Positions 16,927 through 25,661 of a stretch of 64,000 nucleotides of DNA are shown one piece after another. The stretch is from Clostridium polyendosporum (GTDB lineage Bacteria; Bacillota; Clostridia; Clostridiales; Clostridiaceae). The position numbers were made by a program, and so were the translations under genes. Numbering within the stretch: the stretch's first letter is position 1; each line of letters begins with the position of its first letter. Under the pieces are notes generated by a model. The model did not search any database. It saw only the letters and a list, made by a program, of their open reading frames with translations, and was not told the DNA's origin. The stretch spans positions 22,988 through 86,987 of the forward strand of contig NZ_BOPZ01000017.1 of the NCBI RefSeq assembly GCF_018332455.1, in the 5' to 3' direction.

Positions 16927-18585
16927 TTAATATTTATAAAAACAACTGCCACCTATAAATTCTCTTAAAATTGAGTTTTCAGGAACCCTATTACTTTCTA
17001 TTTCTTTAAAAAACTTCAAAAATGAAATAAGTCGTAATGATTCATAATAAACAGGACTATCAGATTGTATCTTTAAAAGCTCCTCTATGACATATTTTTT
17101 CAAAACAGAAAGTTCATATACTAAAACTGAGTTAAACATAACATCAGCCTGCTCTTGATAGATAAAAATATTTTTTTCTTCTCCTCTTTTAATTGCTGGC
17201 CACATTAAAAGAGTTACTTCTCCTCCATATCCTCTTGAAAGATAGTCTCTTACTATTCGTCTCACTTTTCTAACATCAGTTGTTGCTATTCTATTATGAT
17301 TATCTATATTAAGTTGTGTTAAAGCACTAATATATACTTTAAACTTATTATGATCCGGTATAGAAGATGTAAGCATATCATTAAGTCCATGAATTCCTTC
17401 AATGAGTAAAATTCCATTTTGAGGAAGATTTATCTCATGTCCTATCCACTCTCTGTTACCAGTTATAAAATTATAACTTGGAAGTTCTACCTTATGCCCT
17501 TCTAATAAGAGATTTAAATGTTTATTAAAAAGCTCCAAATCCAGTGCATGTATAGATTCAAAATCAGGATTCCCATCCTCATCCAGTGGTGTACAATCTC
17601 TATTTATAAAGTAATCATCGAGAGAAATAGAAATAGGTATTAATCCATTTACCCTAAGTTGAATAGCTAATCTTTTTGAAAAGGTAGTCTTCCCTGAAGA
17701 AGAGGGTCCCGCTATTAAAACTATTTTAACCTCTTTTCTATCATGTATCATATCTGCAATGTAGGCTATTTTCTTTTCATGCAGAGCTTCTGATACCATA
17801 ATTAAGTCGTTAAGTTCCTCGCTTTCTACTTTATCATTTAAAGAACCTACATCAGCTACATCTAAAATATTAAGCCACTGCTCAGTCTCATTGAATATTT
17901 TCTCAAGTTTTTTCTGTTCAATAAAAGCAGGTAATTCTGTTGGGTTAGTTTCTTCTGGAAACCTCAAAAGTAACCCTGGTTCATGATACATTAAGTCAAA
18001 GTACTTTAAAACACCTGTTGAGTAAGCTAAAGATCCATAAAAATAATCATACCTACCATCAAGTTCATAAAGTTTTATCTCATCATTCTTTACATATTTT
18101 AATAATTTTACCTTATCTAACATCCCATAAGAGCCGAAAATATTAATAGCAGTTTCTCTTTTTATAGAGATCTTCTTTATTGGAATATCTTTTTTTATTA
18201 TTTCATTCATTCTTTCCTTTATTTTTAATACATCTTCTGTATCTAACGCCTTTTCTTTATGAATTTCTCCAAAAATACCTTTACTTAAGGAATGCTCTAT
18301 AGTTATTTTGGAATTAGGAAATAAATCAAATACAGCTTTGATAAGTACAAATTGAAGAGTTTTTGCATAGGCTCTATTAGCTATTTTGTCATCAATTCTA
18401 ACCACATCAAAATACCCTTCCTCCTCAATAGGTGCTGTAAGCTCAAATAGTTTATTATTGAGCTTTCCTAAAATTACAGGTAATTTTTCATCCTCATAAT
18501 TGTTCTTAATTAGAGTATAAAACTCTACACCTCTTTCAACTTCTACAATTTTTCCAATGCTTAAAGTGATCTTTAATCTTGTCAT
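16927..18585 (-). CDS. Nucleoside kinase with ThrRS-like N-terminal domain
   Basis: A 552-residue fusion protein. Residues about 1-60 resemble a TGS-like segment. Residues about 60-230 resemble the editing/SAD region of threonyl-tRNA synthetase. Residues about 280-500 form a phosphoribulokinase/uridine kinase domain with the P-loop GPSSSGKTTFSKR. Such proteins are annotated as uridine or nucleoside kinases in Clostridia, and some act in nucleoside salvage. Substrate cannot be settled by sequence. GGGGATGAT precedes the ATG. The gene is monocistronic, with R3 DNA after it. Confidence 0.85.
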   Translation of the reverse strand: MTRLKITLSIGKIVEVERGVEFYTLIKNNYEDEKLPVILGKLNNKLFELTAPIEEEGYFDVVRIDDKIANRAYAKTLQFVLIKAVFDLFPNSKITIEHSLSKGIFGEIHKEKALDTEDVLKIKERMNEIIKKDIPIKKISIKRETAINIFGSYGMLDKVKLLKYVKNDEIKLYELDGRYDYFYGSLAYSTGVLKYFDLMYHEPGLLLRFPEETNPTELPAFIEQKKLEKIFNETEQWLNILDVADVGSLNDKVESEELNDLIMVSEALHEKKIAYIADMIHDRKEVKIVLIAGPSSSGKTTFSKRLAIQLRVNGLIPISISLDDYFINRDCTPLDEDGNPDFESIHALDLELFNKHLNLLLEGHKVELPSYNFITGNREWIGHEINLPQNGILLIEGIHGLNDMLTSSIPDHNKFKVYISALTQLNIDNHNRIATTDVRKVRRIVRDYLSRGYGGEVTLLMWPAIKRGEEKNIFIYQEQADVMFNSVLVYELSVLKKYVIEELLKIQSDSPVYYESLRLISFLKFFKEIESNRVPENSILREFIGGSCFYKY

Positions 18586-18758
18586 AACATCATCCCCTTA
18601 ACAATCTACACATAACTATCCATAAAAAATTCCACAACCGTTAAATACACTAACTTATTTAAGTCTACTATTATTATACAATTTACTCTTTAAAAAAATT
18701 ATAACCTCTGAATAATTTGAACCAACCTTACAAACTATATTTAAAGAGAGGTGGTTAA

Positions 18759-19460
18759 ATGTTTATTGTACTGATAAGAACAATAATTCTTTACTTCCTT
18801 GTAGTGCTTGTTATAAGACTCATGGGAAAAAGACAAATAGGTCAACTTCAACCATATGAATTTGTAATAACTATAATGATTTCAGATTTAGCTGCTCTTC
18901 CTATGCAAGATACAAGGCTTCCTTTAATATTAGGCATTATACCAATCATAACTTTATTAATGGTTAAAACTATACTTTCAGAAATCCAACTTAAAAGCAC
19001 CATAGCAAGAAAGATTATTGATGGTACACCATCAATTTTAATTAAAGAAGGAAGAATTAATTTTTCAGCATTAAATACCCAAAGGGTAAACATAGATGAT
19101 TTAATGGAAGAGCTTAGATTAAATGGATACTTTAATATTGATGAAATTCAATATGCAATTCTAGAAAATAACGGACAAATATCTATTATACCAAAGAAAA
19201 AAGTATCCCCTGTTACTAAAGAAGATTTAGGAGTTAAAGTAAAAGAAGAAACCTTACCAATAGTACTTTTACATAATGGAAAAGTAAATAAGAAAGCACT
19301 TATAACACTTAATAAGAATGAGGAATGGTTTTTTTCCCAGCTTAAGGAACACCACATTAAAAATCAAGAAGATTTACTTATAGCTATGCTAGATTCTAAC
19401 GGTAAATTCTTCTATCAAACTAAAAAATCTTTACAGGATTTTGGAGATGAAAATCTATGA
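18759..19460 (+). CDS. DUF421 domain membrane protein (YetF/YrbG type)
   Basis: A 233-residue protein with three hydrophobic segments in the first 85 residues and a soluble C-terminal DUF421 region. MGKRQIGQLQPYEFVITIMISDLAALPMQ is the family signature, here split across residues about 23-51. Function of the family is unknown; some Bacillus members are made in the forespore. AGAGAGGTGG precedes the ATG. The stop codon overlaps the start of the following DUF4363 gene (ATGA), so the two are translated together. Confidence 0.9.
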   Translation: MFIVLIRTIILYFLVVLVIRLMGKRQIGQLQPYEFVITIMISDLAALPMQDTRLPLILGIIPIITLLMVKTILSEIQLKSTIARKIIDGTPSILIKEGRINFSALNTQRVNIDDLMEELRLNGYFNIDEIQYAILENNGQISIIPKKKVSPVTKEDLGVKVKEETLPIVLLHNGKVNKKALITLNKNEEWFFSQLKEHHIKNQEDLLIAMLDSNGKFFYQTKKSLQDFGDENL

Positions 19461-19837
19461 AAAATACTATTATTTCTCTTTTAATTTTTTTGATACTTTT
19501 TGGATTTATATTCCGCTCTCACAACACTCTTTTAACCATCTGCGGAAGTATTTCCGAGAAATGCGAGACTCTTGAGGACCTAATAAAAGATGACAATTGG
19601 AATAAAAGCTATGAACTCGCAGTAGAACTTAAGGATCAAATAGAAGAGAGCTTTGAATATATCTCTGTTTATATGAATCACCAAGATTTAGATATCCTAA
19701 CTAATGAAATCTTAAGACTTTCTCAATATACTAAATACAAGAATAAATCTGAAGCTTTAGCAAGCATTCATGTAATAAAATATTCAAATAAGTCAATACA
19801 ATCGCTTCAAACTCCAACTATACAAAATATTTTTTAA
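19457..19837 (+). CDS. DUF4363 family protein
   Basis: A 126-residue protein with one N-terminal membrane segment (about residues 4-22, possibly a signal anchor) and a helical extracytoplasmic domain. The short helix-rich layout and the coupling to a DUF421 gene are those of the DUF4363 family seen in Clostridia. The ATG overlaps the upstream TGA by one base pair step (ATGA). Function unknown; partnership with the DUF421 protein at the membrane is inferred from the overlap. Confidence 0.78.
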   Translation: MKNTIISLLIFLILFGFIFRSHNTLLTICGSISEKCETLEDLIKDDNWNKSYELAVELKDQIEESFEYISVYMNHQDLDILTNEILRLSQYTKYKNKSEALASIHVIKYSNKSIQSLQTPTIQNIF

Positions 19838-20058
19838 TTTAAATATATAATATTATCCTTTAGATAAAACCAACCTTTATGTAATATATTGTAATACATT
19901 TAATTTTGTTGTAAAAATTGATATAATTATAAATATAACCAAACTCAGTTACTTGTAAATATCAGAAATTGTTGTATAAATTCACATAATGATACAATTT
20001 ATTCCATTTTATCTTTGTGCAAATATTATAAAAGTTTTCTAAATTTATATTATTTATG

Positions 20059-20087
20059 TAGAAAATATACAAATAATATTATATAAT
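20059..20087 (+). promoter_or_regulatory. Candidate fba promoter
   Basis: TAGAAA (20059-20064) and TATAAT (20082-20087) are spaced by 17 bp. Transcription would begin at about 20094, exactly at the base of the hairpin structure described next. Confidence 0.45.
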
Positions 20088-20093
20088 ATATTA

Positions 20094-20131
20094 GACGGGT
20101 AAGTCCCAGTGGGACACTAATAATCCCGTTA
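20094..20131 (+). promoter_or_regulatory. Structured 5' leader of fba
   Basis: ACGGG (20095-20099) pairs with CCCGT (20125-20129), enclosing a perfect GTCCC-AGT-GGGAC hairpin (20103-20115). This GC-rich fold stands out in AT-rich surroundings. It matches no riboswitch class I know. It may be a 5'-end stabiliser of an abundant mRNA or a protein-binding site. Confidence 0.5.
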
Positions 20132-20230
20132 CTATAAAATATTTTCTTTAAAATAGGAAGATAATAATAGGTAAGATATTATTTTATCTAAAAATCCTAT
20201 ATGAAAATAAAGATTTTGAGGAGGTAACGT

Positions 20231-21094
20231 ATGTTAGTTTCAGCTAAAGAAATGTTAAACAAAGCTAAAGAAGGAAAGTATGCTGTTGGTCAATTTAACA
20301 TCAACAACTTAGAATGGACAAAAGCAATTTTATTAACTGCTCAAGAAAATAATTCACCAGTAATCTTAGGTGTATCTGAAGGTGCTGGAAAATATATGGG
20401 TGGTTACAAAACTATCGTTGGAATGGTTAATGGTTTACTTGAAGAATTAAACATCACTGTTCCTGTTGCATTACACTTAGATCATGGTAGCTACGAAGGC
20501 GCTTTAAAAGTAATCGAAGCTGGATTCTCTTCAGTTATGTTCGATGGTTCTCATTACGCTATCGAAGAAAACATTGAAAAGACAAAAGAAATGATCAAAA
20601 TTGCTGGAGAAAAAGGTATTTCTGTAGAAGCAGAAGTTGGTTCAATCGGCGGAGAAGAAGATGGTGTTGTAGGTACAGGTGAAATCGCTGATCCAGCTGA
20701 ATGTAAAGCAATCGCAGGTTTAGGCGTTACAATGTTAGCTGCTGGTATTGGTAACATTCATGGTAAGTACCCAGCAAACTGGAAAGGACTAGACTTTACT
20801 GCTTTAGCTGCTATCAAAGACGCTACAGGTGAAGTTCCACTAGTTTTACACGGTGGTACAGGTATTCCTGCAGAAATGATTAAAGAAGCTATTTCTTTAG
20901 GTGTTGCAAAAATCAACGTTAATACTGAACTTCAATTAGCATTCCAAGAAGCTACTCGTAAGTATATCGAAGCTGGTAAAGATTTATCAGGCAAAGGTTT
21001 TGACCCACGTAAATTATTAGCTCCAGGATTCGAAGCAATCAAAGCTGGAGTTAAAGAAAAGATGGAGTTATTTGGTTCAGTAAATAAAGCTTAA
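20231..21094 (+). CDS. fba: Class II fructose-bisphosphate aldolase
   Basis: A 287-residue, zinc-dependent glycolytic aldolase. HLDHGSYEG (about 79-87), GSIGGEEDG (about 136-144), GIGNIHGKYP and HGGTGIP are the class II landmarks that bind zinc and substrate. It splits fructose 1,6-bisphosphate into dihydroxyacetone phosphate and glyceraldehyde 3-phosphate. GAGGAGG precedes the ATG. Codons are visibly more GC-ending and uniform (GGT, GCT, AAC, ATC) than in the neighbours, as in highly expressed genes. It has its own leader and a strong terminator. Confidence 0.96.
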   Translation: MLVSAKEMLNKAKEGKYAVGQFNINNLEWTKAILLTAQENNSPVILGVSEGAGKYMGGYKTIVGMVNGLLEELNITVPVALHLDHGSYEGALKVIEAGFSSVMFDGSHYAIEENIEKTKEMIKIAGEKGISVEAEVGSIGGEEDGVVGTGEIADPAECKAIAGLGVTMLAAGIGNIHGKYPANWKGLDFTALAAIKDATGEVPLVLHGGTGIPAEMIKEAISLGVAKINVNTELQLAFQEATRKYIEAGKDLSGKGFDPRKLLAPGFEAIKAGVKEKMELFGSVNKA

Positions 21095-21102
21095 TATATA
21101 AT

Positions 21103-21134
21103 AAAAAAATCGCGACATATGCCGCGATTTTTTT
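21103..21134 (+). terminator. Terminator of fba
   Basis: ATCGCG ... CGCGAT stem, flanked by seven A residues on the left and eight T residues on the right, about 10 bp after the stop codon. Confidence 0.92.
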
Positions 21135-21165
21135 TATTTTAACCGAATACAAAGAGACAACATAT

Positions 21166-21753
21166 TTACAACTCTTTTACCATTCTATATAGATTTTTAT
21201 CCTCAAGCTTCATTACTTGCTCTATCGTAAAACCTTCAGAAATATAATACTTTATAACCTTTTCGTCCTTGGTAGTTAGAGAAAGTTTATCAAACCCTAT
21301 AAGATATGCTTCTTCTTCTGCTTTTTCAAACAAAGCCCGTCCTATGCCCTTACCTCTAAATTCATCAAAAACAGCAATATTTGAAATATACAGTTCTTCT
21401 CTTTCAGCTTCCTCTAGATTGTAAGATAACTCTTTATATTCAATAAACCTTTTTCTAAAATCTTTATGTTGATATTTAAGAAGTATTTTATCTGTATTTT
21501 TACTTAACCTCCTCAATTCCACATAAGGTATAAGAAGTATCATTCCTACAACCCTATCATTTAACTCTGCAACCATTACAAGCTTGGAACTGTATCGGTT
21601 ATCTTCATCCTCTAGCAATTCTAAAATTCTTTCTAAAATTTGTTCCTTTTTACCCTTTCCCCAAATTACCTGTGGAAAAGGCTCCGTTGAGTAAATAAGC
21701 TCTGCAATCATACCAAAATCATTACTCTTTGTTTTCCTGACCTTTACCTTCAT
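21166..21753 (-). CDS. GNAT family N-acetyltransferase
   Basis: A 195-residue GNAT acetyltransferase. The acetyl-CoA binding motif A is ISNIAVFDEFRGKGIGRALFEKA, here with R-G-K-G-I-G at about residues 135-140. VVGMILLIPY in the middle is the usual motif D strand. The substrate (small molecule or protein N-terminus) is unknown. GGGGAG precedes the ATG. It is a single gene convergent with fba. Confidence 0.85.
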   Translation of the reverse strand: MKVKVRKTKSNDFGMIAELIYSTEPFPQVIWGKGKKEQILERILELLEDEDNRYSSKLVMVAELNDRVVGMILLIPYVELRRLSKNTDKILLKYQHKDFRKRFIEYKELSYNLEEAEREELYISNIAVFDEFRGKGIGRALFEKAEEEAYLIGFDKLSLTTKDEKVIKYYISEGFTIEQVMKLEDKNLYRMVKEL

Positions 21754-21844
21754 AAAAACTCCCCATTATTTTCATTTGGGTTTCTACACTTAATTATATG
21801 ATGATTAAAATTTATTAGTTCAAATAATTTTCCTAAAATTCTTA

Positions 21845-21990
21845 ATTCAATTATGAACTTGTATAGCCTGAATTATAAGTTCAGTTATAAAGCTGTGTAT
21901 CTATAGCTTAAGCCAGATTTTACTTTGTGAAATCACATAAAATGAAATCTAACTAAACTAAGCAGGCATTAGGCCTGCTTAATTCTAGTA
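21845..21990 (+). repeat. R3 right end followed by R2 material
   Basis: TTCAGTTATAAAGCTGTGTATCTATAG resembles the R3 right end. It is followed by the R2 second hairpin (GATTTTAC-TTT-GTGAAATC) and a partial repeat of it. Then comes AAGCAGGCATTAGGCCTGCTTA, an R2-like first hairpin that can act as terminator of the gene at 21991-23031. Confidence 0.6.
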
Positions 21991-23031
21991 CTATTTCTCA
22001 ATATAATTAATTACATGCTTTATAACCATATTGATGCTTCCATCACCATTTCTTTGAATCTCAAACCTTGTTGGATCATGATATACATCTTCATTTAAAT
22101 AAAGATCTATATCCTTATCAATCTTAAGTCTTATCCTTTTAAGCTTCTTTTCTACCCACTGCTTATCAACAGCAATCTCCTCATCCAATCCATGTGAAGC
22201 TACAAACTGTGTAAAATTTTCTTTTGCTTGTGGCTCTTCTTTAAAAAGTTCATGTGAAAGCTCTTCAATATTAATTGTATCTGCTTCTTTCAACTTACTT
22301 TTAATAGAAGTTCTTATCTTTTCTGCCTTATCAGCATCTTCATACACATTGTTTCTTGTCCATGTTTCTGCAGCCTTTAAAAAGGTTTTAGTCATATCCC
22401 TTTCATTAGTTACTATGCTACATCCAAGAAAATTGTTTATAAAGTAGTTTGCACCGTACTCATCCTCATCTTTTGACTTCTTTTGTTTATCTATAACCAT
22501 CAAGTTAATATCTTGCTCTGGTCTTAGGGGCTTTATAAAAGCACACTTTTGTATTCTTTGACTACTTACAGGCAGCCCTGCCCCATGAGGAACGATGTCA
22601 ATTCCTATTTTCTCTCCAATAAAATCGATTTTATGAGTAAAGTTTTTTACATAATCCATCTTTAATATACCAAGCATTGGCCCTTGATCCGTTGATAATG
22701 AAACTACAATTAAATCACAGGAAGGTATGTTTCCATTTCCCTTCATTACGGCAAACATTTGTCTTGCCAACTCTTGAGATACAATAACTATATCTGTATT
22801 AATTCCATTTAAATACTCCTGAGTAACTTCCTTAACTATATTTCTCTCAGGGTTAAAAACAGCATACTTTAGCTCTTCATCTCGGAATGATCTTTCTATA
22901 TGTCTGTGAAGAAATTTATATATTTCTTCAGTAAGTTCCAACTTATACCCATTTAATATGGGTTCATCTCCATTATTATCCAAAATGTGAATTACAGCTT
23001 CTACAATATTTATGTCGCTAACATATTCCAT
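21991..23031 (-). CDS. Nucleoid-associated protein (NdpA/YejK family)
   Basis: A 346-residue member of the 37-kDa nucleoid-associated family (PF04245). Features include FAVMKGNGNIPSCDLIVV, GPMLGILKMDY, the DEDEYGANYFINNFLGC region (about 190-206) and the C-terminal FEIQRNGDGSINMVIKH. E. coli YejK binds the nucleoid; the precise role is unclear. AGGATGGTGAG precedes the ATG. It follows the DUF6106 gene on the same strand after 17 bp, so the two likely form an operon. Confidence 0.88.
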   Translation of the reverse strand: MEYVSDINIVEAVIHILDNNGDEPILNGYKLELTEEIYKFLHRHIERSFRDEELKYAVFNPERNIVKEVTQEYLNGINTDIVIVSQELARQMFAVMKGNGNIPSCDLIVVSLSTDQGPMLGILKMDYVKNFTHKIDFIGEKIGIDIVPHGAGLPVSSQRIQKCAFIKPLRPEQDINLMVIDKQKKSKDEDEYGANYFINNFLGCSIVTNERDMTKTFLKAAETWTRNNVYEDADKAEKIRTSIKSKLKEADTINIEELSHELFKEEPQAKENFTQFVASHGLDEEIAVDKQWVEKKLKRIRLKIDKDIDLYLNEDVYHDPTRFEIQRNGDGSINMVIKHVINYIEK

Positions 23032-23048
23032 TTGCTCACCATCCTAAG

Positions 23049-23546
23049 TTAGTTCTTTTTTACCGCCTTTGGGTTAAATAAACGGCAAGTATCTATAAAT
23101 TCATCATTTGGTACAAATAAAACCTGTGCTCTTTGATTTCCTTCAGTAACTAGTGCAGCATACACCTTGCTATTATTTCCCTTTGGTACTGCATTTATTA
23201 TTTTTTCAGGCTTATTTGTAAAATCCTTATATTCATTACTTTCAAGAGGTGTAAACAGAGAAACTTCTTTCATATTAAAAGTTATTTTTGGCTTTCTTGA
23301 TTTTGCTTCAAATAATGAATCTATATCCACTTCTCCATTGGTTATACTATATTCATACTCAACATATAGAAATCTCTTAGCATAAAATATTATACCTGAA
23401 GATACCAAGAAAATTAAGCCTGGTATAACTCCTCCTAATGTCATACATAATAGTGTAAAAATTAAACATACTATCATGCCACCATTAGCTAACTTATAGA
23501 GACCTAAGTCTTCCGTTGTTACAAACTGCTCTTTGAATTGATCCAT
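23049..23546 (-). CDS. DUF6106 family membrane protein
   Basis: A 165-residue protein starting at ATG 23546 (MDQFKEQFV); GGGGG lies 8 bases upstream, better placed than for the GTG two codons earlier. A pair of membrane segments (about 22-38 and 42-60) is followed by a soluble domain with YEYSITNGEVDIDSLF and TPLESNEYKDF. This architecture matches DUF6106 proteins of Clostridia. Function unknown. It precedes the nucleoid-associated protein gene in a probable two-gene operon. Confidence 0.75.
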   Translation of the reverse strand: MDQFKEQFVTTEDLGLYKLANGGMIVCLIFTLLCMTLGGVIPGLIFLVSSGIIFYAKRFLYVEYEYSITNGEVDIDSLFEAKSRKPKITFNMKEVSLFTPLESNEYKDFTNKPEKIINAVPKGNNSKVYAALVTEGNQRAQVLFVPNDEFIDTCRLFNPKAVKKN

Positions 23547-23696
23547 TGCCACTTCCCCCTTGATACTTTTATTTTCATGTAATATATTATATCATAAAAG
23601 TATATCGTTTTCTTTAAACGTGACTTATACATTAAAATTCTACAAATCCTCCAAAATAAGTATGCTAGAAATATTTATTTTGTCTAAAAATAAACG

Positions 23697-23752
23697 ACTT
23701 CGCTCCTTACTAAAATTGAACAAGTATCAAACCTATTCAATTTTGGTTAGAA
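23697..23752 (+). repeat. R2 first hairpin only
   Basis: AAAATTGAACAAG and CCTATTCAATTTT pair around TATCAAA at 23711-23746. The second hairpin is missing. It lies in the 239-bp spacer before the CYTH gene. Confidence 0.6.
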
Positions 23753-23785
23753 ATAATTTTTATAATTACAAGAAAGAGGTGCCCA

Positions 23786-24346
23786 ATGCAAGAATTAGAA
23801 ACAAGGATTATTGATATTGATGTAGATACTATACGCAAAAAGTTAATTGAAATGAATGCCGTTAAGGTAAAGGAAGAACACCAAGTTAATAATATTTATG
23901 ATTATCCAGATAGAAAATTATTGAATCAAAAAGGATATGCTAGAGTTAGAGAGGTTTTTGATTCTCTTAATAATAAAAATGTTTATTTCATGACTACAAA
24001 AAAAATGCTTTCTCAAGAAAAATTTAAAGTTATGGAGGAAAATGAAGTTATTGTTGATAACGGAGAAGCTGCAAAAAATATTTTTAAATCTTTAGGGCTT
24101 ACCTTAGTTGAATCCATAAAAAAATATAGAGAAAGCTATAAATACAAAAATACCTTAATTGAAATTGATATAAATGATGAAAGTTTTTGTCCTTTTCCTT
24201 ACATTGAACTTGAAACATCTTCTGAGGAAGAACTGGAAGAAATTGTACTACTTTTAGGCTATACTATGGAAGATACTACTTCTAAAACTATTTATGAGCT
24301 TTTAAAAGATAAAGGCATAAGAAAAGAAGGTCCAAAAGGATTATAA
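23786..24346 (+). CDS. CYTH domain protein (CyaB/thiamine triphosphatase-like)
   Basis: A 186-residue CYTH (triphosphate tunnel metalloenzyme) protein. It begins QELETRIIDID, a variant of the ExExK start with Arg in the last position. It continues with the expected tunnel strands: YARVREV, YFMTTKK, IKKYRESYKYKNTLIEIDI and FPYIELET. Members hydrolyse triphosphates or make cAMP (class IV adenylyl cyclase); which applies here is not clear. AAAGAGGTG precedes the ATG. It stands alone. Confidence 0.85.
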   Translation: MQELETRIIDIDVDTIRKKLIEMNAVKVKEEHQVNNIYDYPDRKLLNQKGYARVREVFDSLNNKNVYFMTTKKMLSQEKFKVMEENEVIVDNGEAAKNIFKSLGLTLVESIKKYRESYKYKNTLIEIDINDESFCPFPYIELETSSEEELEEIVLLLGYTMEDTTSKTIYELLKDKGIRKEGPKGL

Positions 24347-24367
24347 TTAATACTTTAAGTGCTTGCT

Positions 24368-24404
24368 AGAAAACTGAGCAGGCTCGATGCCTGTTCAGTT
24401 TTTT
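24368..24404 (+). terminator. R2-type terminator after the CYTH gene
   Basis: AAAACTGAGCAGG and CCTGTTCAGTTTT pair around CTCGATG, the complement of the R2 loop, and are followed by TTTTTT. It is an R2 first hairpin that forms a good intrinsic terminator. Confidence 0.85.
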
Positions 24405-24630
24405 TATAAAAAATTTTAAATTATCTAATATTTGTAATAAATAACAATATATTTTATGGTATAATATTCTACAAATGTAATCTAAAGTATATTTGTAGAA
24501 AACTAATATTATTCTCTATAACGATAATTTTTGACGTATTATATCAATTTTTTATTATGACAAAGCCATATATCCCCTGCTTATACATGTTGCATTATAC
24601 GTCATATATTGATATATTATTATATATACA

Positions 24631-24650
24631 ACAGGTGTATATACACCTGT
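24631..24650. promoter_or_regulatory. Palindromic operator candidate upstream of nadA
   Basis: ACAGGTGTAT-ATACACCTGT is a perfect 20-bp palindrome, 22 bp before the nadA start. It is the only such site in the 326-bp AT-rich spacer. Its position suits a repressor of NAD synthesis, such as NiaR (YrxA), which controls nad genes in Firmicutes. The assignment to NiaR is inferred, not proven. Confidence 0.6.
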
Positions 24651-24672
24651 AAAAGGTAGGTGTAATGACATA

Positions 24673-25578
24673 ATGGATTTAGTAAATGAAATAAAAAGAT
24701 TAAAAAAAGAAAAGAATGCAATAATATTAGCTCACTATTATCAAAGACCAGAAATTCAAGAAATAGCAGATGATATAGGTGATTCCTATTATCTAAGTAA
24801 GGTTGCAAAGGACTGTCCTGAGCAAACAATAGTTTTCTGTGGAGTAAAGTTTATGGCAGAAAGTGCAAAAATCCTATCTCCTCACAAAACTGTTCTTTTA
24901 CCAGCATATGATGCAGGTTGCCCTATGGCTGATATGGCCGCTGCTGAAGATGTCGTAAAATTAAAAGAAAAACATCCAAATGCTAAAGTGGTTGCATATA
25001 TAAATTCTACAACAGAAGTTAAAGCAGTAACTGATGTATGTTGTACTTCGTCTAATGCTGTTAATATTATAACAAACTTGGACACAGATGAGATTATTTT
25101 CCTACCAGATAAGAATCTAGGATCCTTTATTCAAGAAAAAATTCCTAACAAAAAGATGATTCTTTGGAATGGCTTCTGTATTACTCATAAGAGATTACAA
25201 CCAGATGAAATAATCAAAGCAAAAGAATCTATAGAAAATGTTATAACTCTTGCTCACCCTGAGTGTGAGAAGGAAGTTAGAGATCTTGCTGATTTCGTTG
25301 GAAGTACACTTGAAATATTAAACTACGCAACAGCTAGTGATAACAAAAACTTCTTAATACTTACAGAAGAAGGAATAATGCATCAACTTAAGAAACAAAA
25401 TCCTGATAAAAAGTTCTACACACCAAGAGGCGGAATGATGTGTGTAAACATGAAGAAAACACATCTTAAAGATGTATATGAAGCACTTTTAAATAATCAA
25501 CATGAAATAACTATTGATGAAGACATTAGACTTAAAGCTTACGGAAGTTTAATGGAAATGCATAGATTAGCAAAATAA
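24673..25578 (+). CDS. nadA: Quinolinate synthase A (copy 1)
   Basis: A 301-residue [4Fe-4S] quinolinate synthase. HYYQRPEIQ, FCGVKFMAESAKIL, LPAYDAGCPMADM, NSTTEVKA and LPDKNLG are family motifs. Likely cluster ligands are C83, C169 (NGFCITH) and C257 (GGMMCVN). It condenses iminoaspartate with dihydroxyacetone phosphate to quinolinate, the first part of de novo NAD synthesis. An upstream ATG (24665) opens only a two-codon frame that ends at TAATG, overlapping the nadA start. GGTAGGTG is the likely ribosome binding site. It heads nadA-nadB-nadC. Confidence 0.95.
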   Translation: MDLVNEIKRLKKEKNAIILAHYYQRPEIQEIADDIGDSYYLSKVAKDCPEQTIVFCGVKFMAESAKILSPHKTVLLPAYDAGCPMADMAAAEDVVKLKEKHPNAKVVAYINSTTEVKAVTDVCCTSSNAVNIITNLDTDEIIFLPDKNLGSFIQEKIPNKKMILWNGFCITHKRLQPDEIIKAKESIENVITLAHPECEKEVRDLADFVGSTLEILNYATASDNKNFLILTEEGIMHQLKKQNPDKKFYTPRGGMMCVNMKKTHLKDVYEALLNNQHEITIDEDIRLKAYGSLMEMHRLAK

Positions 25579-25609
25579 AATAATTGGGGAAAAAATAATA
25601 TTGAGATTT

Positions 25610-25651
25610 ACCTAAGCGGCTTATGTTTTACTTAGGCCGCTCTTATTTTTT
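25610..25651 (+). terminator. Possible attenuator between nadA and nadB
   Basis: TAAGCGGC (25613-25620) and GCCGCTCTTA (25636-25645) can pair and are followed by TTTTTT. CCTAAG (25611-25616) can alternatively pair with CTTAGG (25631-25636). The hairpin sits in the 83-bp gap before the nadB ribosome binding site and could lower readthrough into nadB-nadC. Confidence 0.5.
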
Positions 25652-25661
25652 GGGGGGTAAT

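Noticed and set aside
23560..23814. An 84-codon frame in the spacer before the CYTH gene
   Set aside because: It crosses an R2 hairpin, overlaps the real start, and has no ribosome binding site or recognisable protein features.
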